From: Luscinia megarhynchos
Lineage: Eukaryota > Chordata > Aves > Passeriformes > Turdidae
NCBI GenBank assembly: GCA_034336665.1
Contig: CM067592.1
Span: 37,823,889-37,887,888 of the forward strand
Direction: 5' to 3'
DNA: 64,000 bases
Part shown: positions 25,301-37,300 of the stretch, piece after piece
Layout: each line of letters starts with the position of its first letter
Numbering within the stretch: position 1 is the stretch's first letter
The notes under the pieces: model-generated
Database searches by the model: none
Told to the model about the DNA's origin: nothing
What the model saw: the letters and a program-made list of their open reading frames with translations, nothing else
Made by a program: the position numbers and the translations under genes

Positions 25301-28300
25301 TGGTCTGCCGTGGGGGGTTTTGCATCCCCAAAGGAGTCAGGGGGACAACCTGGACTCCCACATCCAGCATCTGAATTAAAGAAAGTTTTGTATGACAATA
25401 GTAGCAGCAAATATATGTGGAAAGGTATTTTATCACATGATCCTGAAGAAAGGAAAATAAATTGTTGAAGATGTTCCTTTTAGCAGAGAAGCCCATGGGA
25501 CTGCATAAAAGTAGAAAATGATGCTCTAGCTGTTAGGTGAGTTGAAGCAGCTTTTTGAGTGAAGAAAGACATCAAGTTGTTACAGAATGGGTTTTCATAA
25601 ATAGTCGTCTACTGAAGTGGAGATTCATTTATAGTTTATTTTGGAAGTGTGATGAGGGAAGTACTTAAAAGGCTAAGATTAACTGGAGTTTTTTGACAGA
25701 CATGGCGTGATGTCTCTTAAATGTGGAATGCTTAGAATCAGAATTATAATAAAAATACTATGATACCAATAGTCCCTGTATTGAATGTAATTATCCTTTG
25801 TGTGAAAATTATCTGTATTCTGACCATGGTCCAAGACTGTCAGTATTTGATTGCTGTAGATTTTGAGAAGAAAATACATAAGAAGTATAGAATTTTACCC
25901 CTTTAAAGTGCTTCTAGTTCAAACTCCATGCAATTGGCAGGGACATCTTGAGGTTGCTTAGAATCCAGCCTGACCTTGAATATTTCCAGGGATGGAGCAT
26001 CTACTACCTCTCTGGACAACCAGCTCCAGTGTTTTACGATCTTCAGTGTAGAAAAGTCTTCTTCCTTATGTCTTACCTAGATCAAAACCAGGCCCTGCTA
26101 AGAAGTCTTTCCCCATTTTTCTTAACAGACCCCTATTAAGTACTGAAGGGTCATGGTAAGTTCTCTCCAGTCTTCTCCAGGCTACATAACCCCAAGTCTC
26201 TCAGCCTTTCCTGATAGGATAGGTATTCCATCCCTCCAGTCATTTTTGTGGCCTTCCTCTGCACTAAGAGCAGAGGGACAGAATCACCTGCCTTGAACTG
26301 TGGCCACACTTCTTTTGAGGCAGCACAGAACAGTATGGCAATCTTCCCTCAATGGGTTGATGTTTCTGATAGTGCTGCTAATGCGGAAGGAACTGAAGTG
26401 TCCATAACTGGAGGTGTTAAGAGACTCAGTAATCAAAAAGCTGGGGATTTCTGTTCCATGCAGAAGTGTGGCAGGCAGCTGCTTCTGAAGAAATTTTGGA
26501 GATATGAGTTGCACTATATAATAGGTTAATAGTACATCTCATCTTCCTTTGTAATTTTAAACTTTGCTTGTATGTCCCAGAACCTAAAATGTCACAGAAA
26601 GTAGACAGGCATGTCTGTGTGAGATCTCATGCTGCTCATAATCTTTGCTAAGTCATGAGTGTTAAAGCGTGAGTTTCATTTCTATTTTTGATGCCATAAT
26701 GGAGGGAGAATCACACAAGGTTATAGTACTATAAACACCTTGAAGTAGAAAATGCATGTCATTCAGTGTGGCACATAGCCACTCCAGTAAAAATTAGTGA
26801 GAGCTATTATATGACAACAAAACACACTTGATGTGCTGCTTCACTGGAGATTATTCATAGGAAGGGTTTTCCAGTCTATTATATACAAGTGTGAAGCAGG
26901 AGGATTATATTGCAAGTTAATCTAGTGGAATAAATAACTTGTTTTCTCCAGGATTATTTTGTTGTGCTTAGCCTGATTTGATGACGTTGAGCAATCTGTG
27001 TCCTGCAATTGAGTTGAAATTCAAGTCTTCTGCAAACAGACTTCTTAAGTTTTATGTTGCGTTTTCATTAAACAAATGGAAAATTGCTGATTAAATTAGA
27101 TTAAATTAATGATTTCATTAAACAGATGGAAGATACCTAACCCTAGGTATCTGTGTTATCACATCACTATATGTTAAGAACATAGATGAAAACAAGAAAG
27201 CACTATCTTGTGTAACCACAGAATCATGTGGAAAACAAAAGCTTCTTCAAGCAAGCATGTGAAATGAACTTGTAGATTGTACCTGGTGGACTTGCAAAGC
27301 CAGACTGTAATTTTCAGAGCAGACCTACATTTACTTCAGCCTTTCAGAGAGAAAAAAGTCTCGAGTTATTAATGTGATATTTTGCTCAAAATTATTCTGG
27401 CTTTAATTTTGTGGGAAGAATGGAAGTGTTAACAAACTCTGTAAGGGCTTAGTCATCTAGGGCTTTTTAGAGGGATTTTTTTCCTGATGGGCTCCATGTT
27501 CCAAAAGCAACCCGATTTTCAGTGCAGAAGGTTTTTGTGAACCCAAACGTCCTTGAGTTTTTCCGTAACTTGCACAGAAACTTTTTGGAAACTTTTATTT
27601 TTGAAACTTTTTCTTAGCTACCATAAGAAAGAGAAACCTCCCAGAGGCAAGATTTAAATATCTTCCTCTAATGTTTCTAGTCTATTCTGAATTAAATGGC
27701 TGCATTTCTTAATGAATTTCCTAATTAATTTCTGTGTTAATTGTCAGAGACAGCATACGTTAAATGTTTTGAGCAGTATGGAAGTCTGGGATAGGCTTTC
27801 TCTAGTTCTTACACAGCTGAATTTGTGTAGTATTTCTTCAATAGGAATCCAGGGTGTGGAGGGGGGCGCTGTGTGAGCATGAGGAAGTCTTTGGAGAAGT
27901 CTTGAAGGTTTCACAAAAAACAGAAGATGGGAGCAGGGCATACTAAGTAATTTGGAAAACCGGTGACGTCCCATGTTAGAGCGAGTTTGCACTTCTTAAT
28001 ATGTGGAAAAGTACTAGTCACAAGAACTTGTACTATACCTGTTGAATATGTGAAGTCTCTTTCTCTGTCAACTGCATGTTTTCAACTTAAGTTTACTTAA
28101 AGTTTTACTGAAAAGAAAAGTACAAAGACAGCCATTCAATTGAGGATTAATCACTATGGCAACAGAAATGTGGTGACTGAAAAGGGGGAGGATGTATTCT
28201 CCCCTCAGCTTCCTGCCAGCTGTCATATTCAACCTCTGCAGCGTGAATTCAGGCCAAAATATAGACTGTGACCAGCTCTAAGAAACTTTATCTGTATTTT

Positions 28301-31300
28301 TATAAATTTGTCCAAGAATTGCACTATAAAGGAAGACTTAATCCCCTGAATTGGATGACAGACATTTGGCACTATTGCCAGTGTTTGACGGAGAAATAAC
28401 GAGATGCTTTGTAGTAAAACCTGGATTAATGGTAAACCTCTCTTTATGTTATTGCAATGTGGTGTAAATGAGAAAACTAAGCATGCTGTCAGCCTAGGAA
28501 AAAACATGCCCTTTGTATCTCCAATGCAGATTTAAGTACTGTTGAGAATACTGTAAATACAAAAGTTGTGTCATTAAGAACTCTGCTTTATCTTATTTGT
28601 ATTACACTGACATTTTGTAAATTATTTAAACAAGGACTTTCTATCAGTTGTAGGAACTCTGATTGCAGTGTGTTTGCACAGCTTTCAGATTCAACAAGTT
28701 TAGATAGTTGTTTACAAAGAGTAGGCTTTTGGGAGATAACATGCCTTTGTCCTTGGTCTTTTGGAATGGGGAAATACTCAGCTTTAAAGTATTTGTTCCC
28801 AAATAATTGGCCTATAATGCTGCTTTATTGAGTTTTCTTGTTCAGTTTGCAATGGAATTAACCATTCCACTATTTCACTTTTGGTTGTGTTTTTATAATG
28901 TAGTGAGTTAATTATGTGGCATTCTTTGAAGCTTGGAGTTTTCATTATGATGTATAGTGCATGGCATTTGGTTTTGCTACTCTTTGACAGAAGGATGAGA
29001 GGGTAAAGGAAGATGGGTGCAAGTCCACAGCTTCTGCTAGAGTAAGCAATTACCTTAAGCTTTGGATTCTGAGATAGGCTCCTTCTCAACAATAGTGATA
29101 CCTGTATTGATTCAAGGTCAGCTTTTTGGTGTAAGACAGTGATATGTCTTATAGAAGACTTTAGGTAAAGGTTCAAAAACTTAAATAAGATTGTTTCATT
29201 TACAGTCAGGTAATAGACCAAGAATTTTTCACTAGGAACAGACTCAAACGTAAATGTGAAATAGAGAGGATGCAATCTGTTCTCAATTGATATAGTAGGC
29301 AATTCTCCAGTACCAAGCAAAAGGTTAAGAGTTTATGGAATGTTGTTGTCTCAGTTTATTTATGCAGTAAAACTACATGCAACATACATGGGGAAATGAC
29401 TACATATTACTATAAAACTTGTGTATTTTTATCAGCTTTAATTTTACTGGTCTCTTGGTATTGGCAAAATATTTTGGAGAAGTAATTTGGGTCCATAATA
29501 AATCTTAACAGTTTTTATAACTTGAGAAATATTTCTGCCGTTAGTCTGCTGGGATACATACAGGTATTAGGTGCACTTGTAATCATAGCCAGCATACTTT
29601 GTTTAACTGAGGAATTTTGATATAAATACAGTTACCTTAAAGTATTCTAAAATTTTAAGGTAGGTTAGCTTCATTTTGTAGGACAGTTAAGGTACCGACT
29701 GTTGGTTATACATAAATTGTAATTCTGATTCTACAGCCTTATTTTGTTAGAACAACAGATGCATTCATTCAGAGACTACTTTTCCATTAAGAAAGCTAAA
29801 TTAAAGCAAAAACTAATGTGCACATCAGAAATAATTCTGAAATATTGTAAGATTCAGGCTCATTTCAAACTGGAATTTATAACTCACCATAAGTCTCTGA
29901 AGTACGGTTTGTTCAGTAGTGTGTTCTTGGCAAGCAGAAAAGTAATTCTAGTTTATTTAACAATTCTGGGAAAGTAGATCCATTTTTTTGCTAGTTTTAT
30001 TTATTGTCTTCACCATGTGGACCTAATTTTTAAAGAAACTGCATGAAATTTTATATGGACACTATTACAATTTACCTTCCTTGACATACAGAATAATTTA
30101 GGAAGCAATTCTTGTGTGACATGTACATGTACTAGATTGCCTTTAAAAGGTCCCTTCCAACACACACTACTCTGTCAGTCTGTGTGGTACAGAGAAAGAA
30201 ACAAGACCAAGAATGGACAGACAGGTATCAAGCATTTCTTGGTACTTTGTGTATGCCCTGGCAGCAAAGAAACATTGGTAAAATAAAAAAAAAATCTAGC
30301 AATAACATATGTTCAAGAAAAGCATATAGAAGGGTCATAGTTATTAATATATATAATCAGTAAAAGTGCTAGAAAAAAACCCCAAAAACCACCAAAAAAC
30401 AAAAAACAAAAAAACACAAACAAAACAAAAAAAATCCAAACAAACTGCCAAACCAGACCAAAAAGAACAGAAGGAAAAACTGCAAAGGGGAAAAAGATTA
30501 GTTGAAATAATTTAGAATTGTAGTTTGTAGAGATAAAGTCACTGGAATGCAGTATCAAATCATCAAATTGATAGCACTTGTCCAAAACCAACTTAACTCA
30601 TGATGTATTGGGAAAGTCATGTGCTTTCTCAAATTTGGAGGGAAGTGGGAAAATATGAATCTGGATATGGCATAGTGGTTTGTTATTTGTTGTAAGATGC
30701 ATTTTAAGAGGCCAGTCATACTGAATTTACTGTGTTTCTTCCTTTTGTATTTTTTGGATGACTGCAAGGCAAGTAGGCATTTTAGAATGCCATTTTTGCT
30801 TATTATATAAATGTAAACAGTGAAACTACAGTGATAAGTATTCTGGATATCTAACAGCAGTGGTTTCATGCACAGTTAAGGAGAAAAGTCTTGTAACACT
30901 GGGGGCAAGTCAGAAGCGTTATTGATGACTGCAAGTCAGTGTCTGGCAAGATTGTTACTGTAGGGATACTTTGGGTGATAAGGCGCTAAAGGAGAGGAAG
31001 GTGCTTGAACGCAGTGCAACTATGGCTGAAGAATAATTATGCAAGCCTTTCCAGCTTCAGATTCAGGCTTCTGAAGTATGTTCATTATCCTCCAGTCTCG
31101 TTTCTTAGCAAATTGCCACAGACATGAGACAGCATTGAAAAACAAGTATCCCTGAACCTCTGTTTCTCTTTTTTCTCTACTCCTTGGACTCCTAGCTTCT
31201 GTGCTCTTATTCTCCCATACCTTTTCATCTTGCTGTATTTAAAAAAGTGAAACGTTGTTGTCCTTTGCTTTACTTGAAGGGACTAAAGTAAAGGAAGTTA

Positions 31301-34300
31301 CTGGCTTAACGTGTCCAATCATCTCAGTCATGTTTGATGATGCATATACATGGACTAGCACTCACTGCCCCAGAGTATAGGGCTGCCTCTTTATGCCTGT
31401 TACAGAAAGGACAGATACTGAAGTTTTGTACTGTCAAACATAGACAAAAATTGGGGTTTAGTAGGTGTATACGTTTTTAAAATAGCTGCTGTAACTGAGC
31501 AGCAGGAGACAGATTGCCGTACAGAGCTAACAGGTCCAAGACTTGTAGATTCAAGACGGAATCTTGAAGTAGATATTACATCTACATTGTAACACTTACA
31601 TTTTTACTTGATGCCTGTGTTCATTCTTCTTGAAGAGTGTTGTCCTTAAATGAGTTTTGTGACCCTAAATGCTCAGGTACTCTAGCATTTTTGCTAGATT
31701 CTTGATTGCTGCATCCTATTAGGTAATATATAATTCAAAGAAATCAAAACTCATTATTGATATCCAAAACTTGATATATACTATCAAGAGTTAGAGAAGT
31801 ACATAACAAAAGAAGAAGGGATTGAAACCATCATAGACTAAATGGAACATGAAAGGCGTCAATAAATGCTTTCTTTGAAGTTTTTTTTAGTTGTACTAAG
31901 AATCCCTGGGTTTTCTGAATACTATAGAAAAAGTGTAGTTCTGCACAACTACTTAATTATCTGTCTTCTTTCCCATTGCAATATATAAAAAGTATCTGAA
32001 AAGTAAGTGTAGTAGATCAAGGAGGAATAGGAGAAGAAAACAAGGATAAATCAGGAAGGACTGGTTACAATTTTGTGGGTTTTTCCATAGTTCACAATAG
32101 CACTTCATAATTTTGTTTTATTGTACTTTCATTAACATTTTCTTTGCATTTAGTGGGATATTTCTGGAGTGTAACTCTTTCTCATTCAATTTTTTTCAAT
32201 TAAAAAACAGCCTTCTACTAAACCACTTGCATGGTCTTTGTCTTATATGTATGCCTTTAGAAGTAAATAAAGTGTGCATTTCTTTTGAACTTGCTGTGAA
32301 GGTTTTCTTGACATAATGGAAGTGCACAACATTTAATAAAGTAGTAAAAATACTGCATTCAGTAATTTAATCAAAATTTTTTATCTTAGATGTCAATGTA
32401 AATTTTTTTGCTCACCTCCTACCTCTCTCCCCAAGTGAAAAGAGAAATGTATAATGGTGTTACAGATAATTCAGTATAGACAAACATAATTTGTCAGATG
32501 AACAACAAGTATTGGTCAAGTTTTAGTGAAACTTTTCCACTTACCCGTAGAAATTTTATAACGTGCACTGCAAAGGCGTATTGTGTTTAATGTATTTAAA
32601 TATTTAGAAAATACTTTCCTGCTTGATGTCATTCTCTCTGTCAATATTCTTTTAACATACAGCAGACACTGTATATTGTAACATACAGTGAAAGATTTGT
32701 TTCTTTTATTATTCCGTCGTGCAATATCCAAATGTGACATACTGAATCACATTCAGTAATACAAACAGATTAAAGGTGCTAGTGTCTGTAGAAGAACAAG
32801 AATCAGAGGCTCCTAGCTGAATCAGGTTGTCTTGGTTTCAGTCTTGCTTTGTGAGATTATCTTATGTATGTGGTGTGATAATTCATGCAAACATGGCCAA
32901 CACTGTGCACTCAAAACAGCATTTCATGTAAAAGTGAGGAGTGTAGACTGTGTAGAGTGTCAGCGAAAGGGCTTGAGGAACAGAAAAATATAAAAAGCTG
33001 TTGAAGTTTTTATTATGAGTGATTTAGAGGGCAAATATTGAAAGATAATTTAAAAGATACTGGCCATGAGAGGAATTAATTTACAAGGGCAATGCAGGAA
33101 GTCAAATTCAAAAGAAAGCAAAATAATGTAGAATGTTGACAGTACTGGAATATTGGCTGAAGTTTTCACTCTTTTGGTAGTAATGCTAATTTTCATCTCA
33201 TTTTGCAAATCTTGCTTATACATAGACCCTGTCATCCATTGTATCATTCAGAGTAATAAACATTGGATTTGACCTTTAGCAAACATGGTGACATCTAAAA
33301 AACCCGTGGTTTAGGATTATTAAAAAATGTTTGGTTTTTTTTTTAAAGAAGTTCCTGGATTTAGGCGTTGGGTGTTGGGATTTCTAAAATACTTGCCAGT
33401 TCAGCAGAGTCGGTTGTGTTTCAGCCTAACTGGGTATCATGTAACCAATTGCCTTTGCTCTGGGGAGCTGGAAGTTTTTTAGGAGTTACTCACAATGGCT
33501 GCACGTTTTAACTGGAATTAGCTCCTGCAGTTCTTGCAATAATTTTTTTACAGTAACTTTTTCTGCCTTGAGTTAAAAAAAACCCCACCTTCAAACAACA
33601 TTTAAGTTGAAGAGGAGATGCTCTTTGTATCTTTGGTCGTATTTTCATGTTGTTCTTTTGGGTGGTGCAGTGTACTTAAAATTTTATGCTTCCAGAACGA
33701 AATATTGCCTTTTGTGCATTTATATGCATTAGCAATACTTCTAACATTAAATGTGGTTCTCTGCAAATACAAACAATTTTATGACTTTTAGTGTGTTTAC
33801 AACATTTGGCTTTTTTCCCAAAGATACTAAAAATCTTCTGTGTTTGAACAGATGTGTAAACCAAAGTAGTATTGCCTCTTATACTTAGGTCTTGTTTAAT
33901 GAGAGGTAAATTGATGCACATTTATGGGGGTTTAACACAACTTTAAGTCAAGCGTTGACATGGTTAGACTTATATTCTATTTAAGTTCTACTTTCTTGAA
34001 TTAAGTTATACAGCCCTGATTTCCTAACAGGGTGAAAAATAGGCAAGTCTTCTCACAGTGAGATTGGAATACTATGAGTATTTTTCATGCAAAAAAAAAA
34101 ATCCATTTTTTTAAAACTATGATTGCTTTCTTCTTTGAAAATACATTTTCTAAGTAAAAATCAGTATTGCCCATGTGTGTGTTTAAAAAAAAAGTTAACA
34201 AATGTATACAGGAACAGCAATAGAATATTTAAAATTTTTATGTAGAATATTTATGCTGTAGGTAACATCTACTAATTCAATCCTAATTTTGTTACTAGTA

Positions 34301-37300
34301 TTGTACTATTATTGGGAAAATAGAGTTTTTAATCTTAATTGAGGTGGGGTTTCAGTGTTGTGGGGAGTAATACAATGGTGAAATAAAATTTTAATCTTTG
34401 GAGCTGTACGTTTGTCTTAAAGTAAAAATATATGCCTGTGGGTTCTGTGATATTAACATATCTCTCTGCATGCTAGTTTGAGGTTACTTACCAAAGTGGT
34501 GGGGTGAGAACACACGTGAGACCCTAAAGCTCAAGAACATTGGGAACAGCCCATGAAAATAAAGGAAATGGACACGGATCAAGTAGAAAAACACTGGGAA
34601 GAAACAGTGTAGATCTGAAACCAGATTTTGAACAGCAGATGACAAGGTGTGAATACAATTTGTGATTTCATGTCTAAAGTAGTGTTAATAGGGAGACTGA
34701 TGATATCACTAAGCAGTTATGTTTTGGCAAAGGGGAAATTTTGATGAGAATTTGTGAGAATTTCAGAAAAATAACTCAGATTTAAGTAGGATCATATTTT
34801 TGTGCAAGATGACAGAGAACCAAGACTTCCTTTCAATGCCCCTGAAAGTTTGCGACTGAGTAGGGAGTCTGCATTTCATCTCTGAATCCCAATCCTAGTG
34901 TTCAATCCAGTAATGCTAGTTACAAGGGTAGAACTGGGTGAAGTTGGGTGCATTGTTACATGAGAGGCACAGCTGTTCTAATGATTTCAATGTCTCATTT
35001 TACTAGAAAAAATATGAAGTCCCAGAAGCCAGTACTTCAGAGGAGAAAGAAATGTTGATGAACAGTAAGCAACGTCATCTGTATGTTACACATCCTGTGA
35101 CCCAGAGAAGCACAAAAGTACACAGAATAGGTTCAACCACCTTCTTGATTGGAAAGACACCCAAAAGAATACGCAGGTGAGACTATTTTTGTGAGCTGGA
35201 AATAAAATTCTAAGGTTGAAACACACTTCCCTTTGAGTAGAAGCATTTGTCTTTGTTTCAGCCCTACTCAGGGAATACTATTATTTTTTATGGCAAGAGT
35301 GGAACTAGTGGGAAACTTTGACTCACACTACTCTACTACACTACTGTAATCGATTAATAAAATGAGATGAATCTACAAATCACTTGAACATGTTGATTCA
35401 ATGGTTGTATATTACATAACTGTGTAGATGTTGTCACCATGAGGTAGTATATGCATCATGGGCTATGTTTAAACTGTATAGACAGGAGACATTTTATAAT
35501 GTTAGCTTCTGGCTGCCTAATGACTTTTGCCCAGATCTCATCACTTGCATTGAATGGCTGTTAAAAAAATTGGGCTTCGTGTTTTCTTTTTTAGTGTGTT
35601 TTTCTTTTTTGATATCTCTTTAAGGCTTTTCTCCCTCCCCCTGTTATTTTTGGAGGGATAACAATTTTTTTGTTTCCTTGTTTTCTTTTTTCCTGAATGA
35701 TTGGTATTATTAATATAAGTATTAAATTCCATTGTTATGTAGCTATAAGTTCAGTAAAAACAGCCAGGTGGTTTGTGGAACTAGAAAGCTATAGATAACT
35801 AAGCAAACCTACAGAATAGGTATTTGGTATATATTTTCAATTTTCATGTAAATTACTGTATGAAAATTGATACCTATGTAATGCCTGTAAGCATTCAGAA
35901 GGTGTCATATCAGCTAGCTGGCCTCAGTTATCCATACCACTGGCACTGCTGAAGTGCCAGTAATTGTCAGGTTTTCTTACAATTATAGACACTGAAAATT
36001 ATAGATATTTATGAGGCATATAAAGGACTACCCTTCAGTCTAAAAACGTTCAAAATCTTAATTAGTTATGAAAAATTTATTGAGGTACAATTTTCAAAGG
36101 CAGTGAAGTGACCAAAGCTGTTATTCCAAGATCCTAAAACTACATCTAGCAAAAAGCTGAAACAAATCACTCTTGAGCATTGAGCAGGTTATCTGTTAGC
36201 ACCTGCCATGCAGTTAGACTCTGTAGTACACGTGGATGTGCCATGGAGTGAATGAGGATGATTATATAATTCAGTTTGTTGTAATTGTAGGGCAGAGTGG
36301 GAGACTGTCTGTAGTCACCACACTCAAATACTTGGAGCCAGCCAGTAAAGTAGTATTTGAGGCAAACAGGGTTAAATCTTACTGCCTTTTGGAGCCCTCA
36401 TAACAGGAAAGGTGACATGTTTTATATCCTTTCTCCAACATGGGGTTGTAAACCTAACTCTCCAGCTTTCCAGTAAAGTTTTCTTACCTCAGACTAGGGC
36501 TAACTCAGAGTGATCTACTTGAATTAGAGCTTGGCTTTTTAGCAGAAAAAAATATTCCGTAACTCACTGGGTAGGATGATATGGACAGTTTCTCTTGTGT
36601 ATGCATTTAACCAATTTTTGTTTAGCAAGTCTTCTTTAAAAAGACTTGGAACAGCCATTTCCTTCCTGTTTCCCCCACCCCCTACTTAAGGGTATCAGCC
36701 TAACACTCTTTTCTTTCTTGATAATTGCAGGAGACAATTTGAGGAAATGGTATCTCACTTTAATATGGGATCAGTGAAAGACCTTGCACAACATATTGCA
36801 AAAGCTACATCAGAAACCAGGCAGAATATGTTGAAGGAATTCTATGTTTCCAAGCATCCAGAGATGGAGCCTTTCTTCTCACTTGAAATACCAGCAGAAG
36901 CTTCACATAACTGTGAGGAAAGAGAACTGGGTGCAACACACTCCAGGAAGAGAAAATCCACTTTTAATTTTGGAAGATCTAAGTCTAGACCTTTATCAGC
37001 TGAAGGGCTACTTCTCAGTGAAACGATAAAAACACAGACCCAGGAGAGCCATAAAGGAGAAGCAGAACAGCTTCACAAGGACTCCCACTTGCAAGATATG
37101 TTTGATGCAAAATGTAAACAGTCACCCACTGTTGCTACTCAACATATCCAAAGAAGAAACAGTCAGGCATTCAAGGATTTTATGGCGTCTGGCTCATTAA
37201 GCAGTAAACCAGAAATAATTGAGATGCTGCCTGTAAAAAGTTGTAAAGGATTGCAAGACTCAGAAGGAACACAGTTGCCAAAAAAAAGATCCATGTCTCA

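Larger units (their letters stand above)
20963..35006 (+). other. ERCC6L2 14 kb intron
   Basis: This is the longest intron in the window. It contains a perfect 12-bp hairpin (23594-23621), an antisense ERV LTR with adjacent internal scrap (24732-25375), an antisense CR1 (25898-26350), a local direct repeat (27063-27131), a CR1 tail (30130-30185) and an A-rich tract (30371-30480). The remaining sequence is AT-rich. The longest frame, 178 codons on the - strand at 28784-29320, has no recognisable domain. The intron ends CATTTTACTAG. Confidence 0.8.

Noticed and set aside
28784..29320. 178-codon open frame on the - strand in the large intron
   Set aside because: No domain, odd AT-driven composition, no splice or promoter context. 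It is plausible by chance in AT-rich DNA, though the length is notable.
30313..30591. 92-codon Phe-rich frame on the - strand
   Set aside because: It translates the A-rich low-complexity tract.
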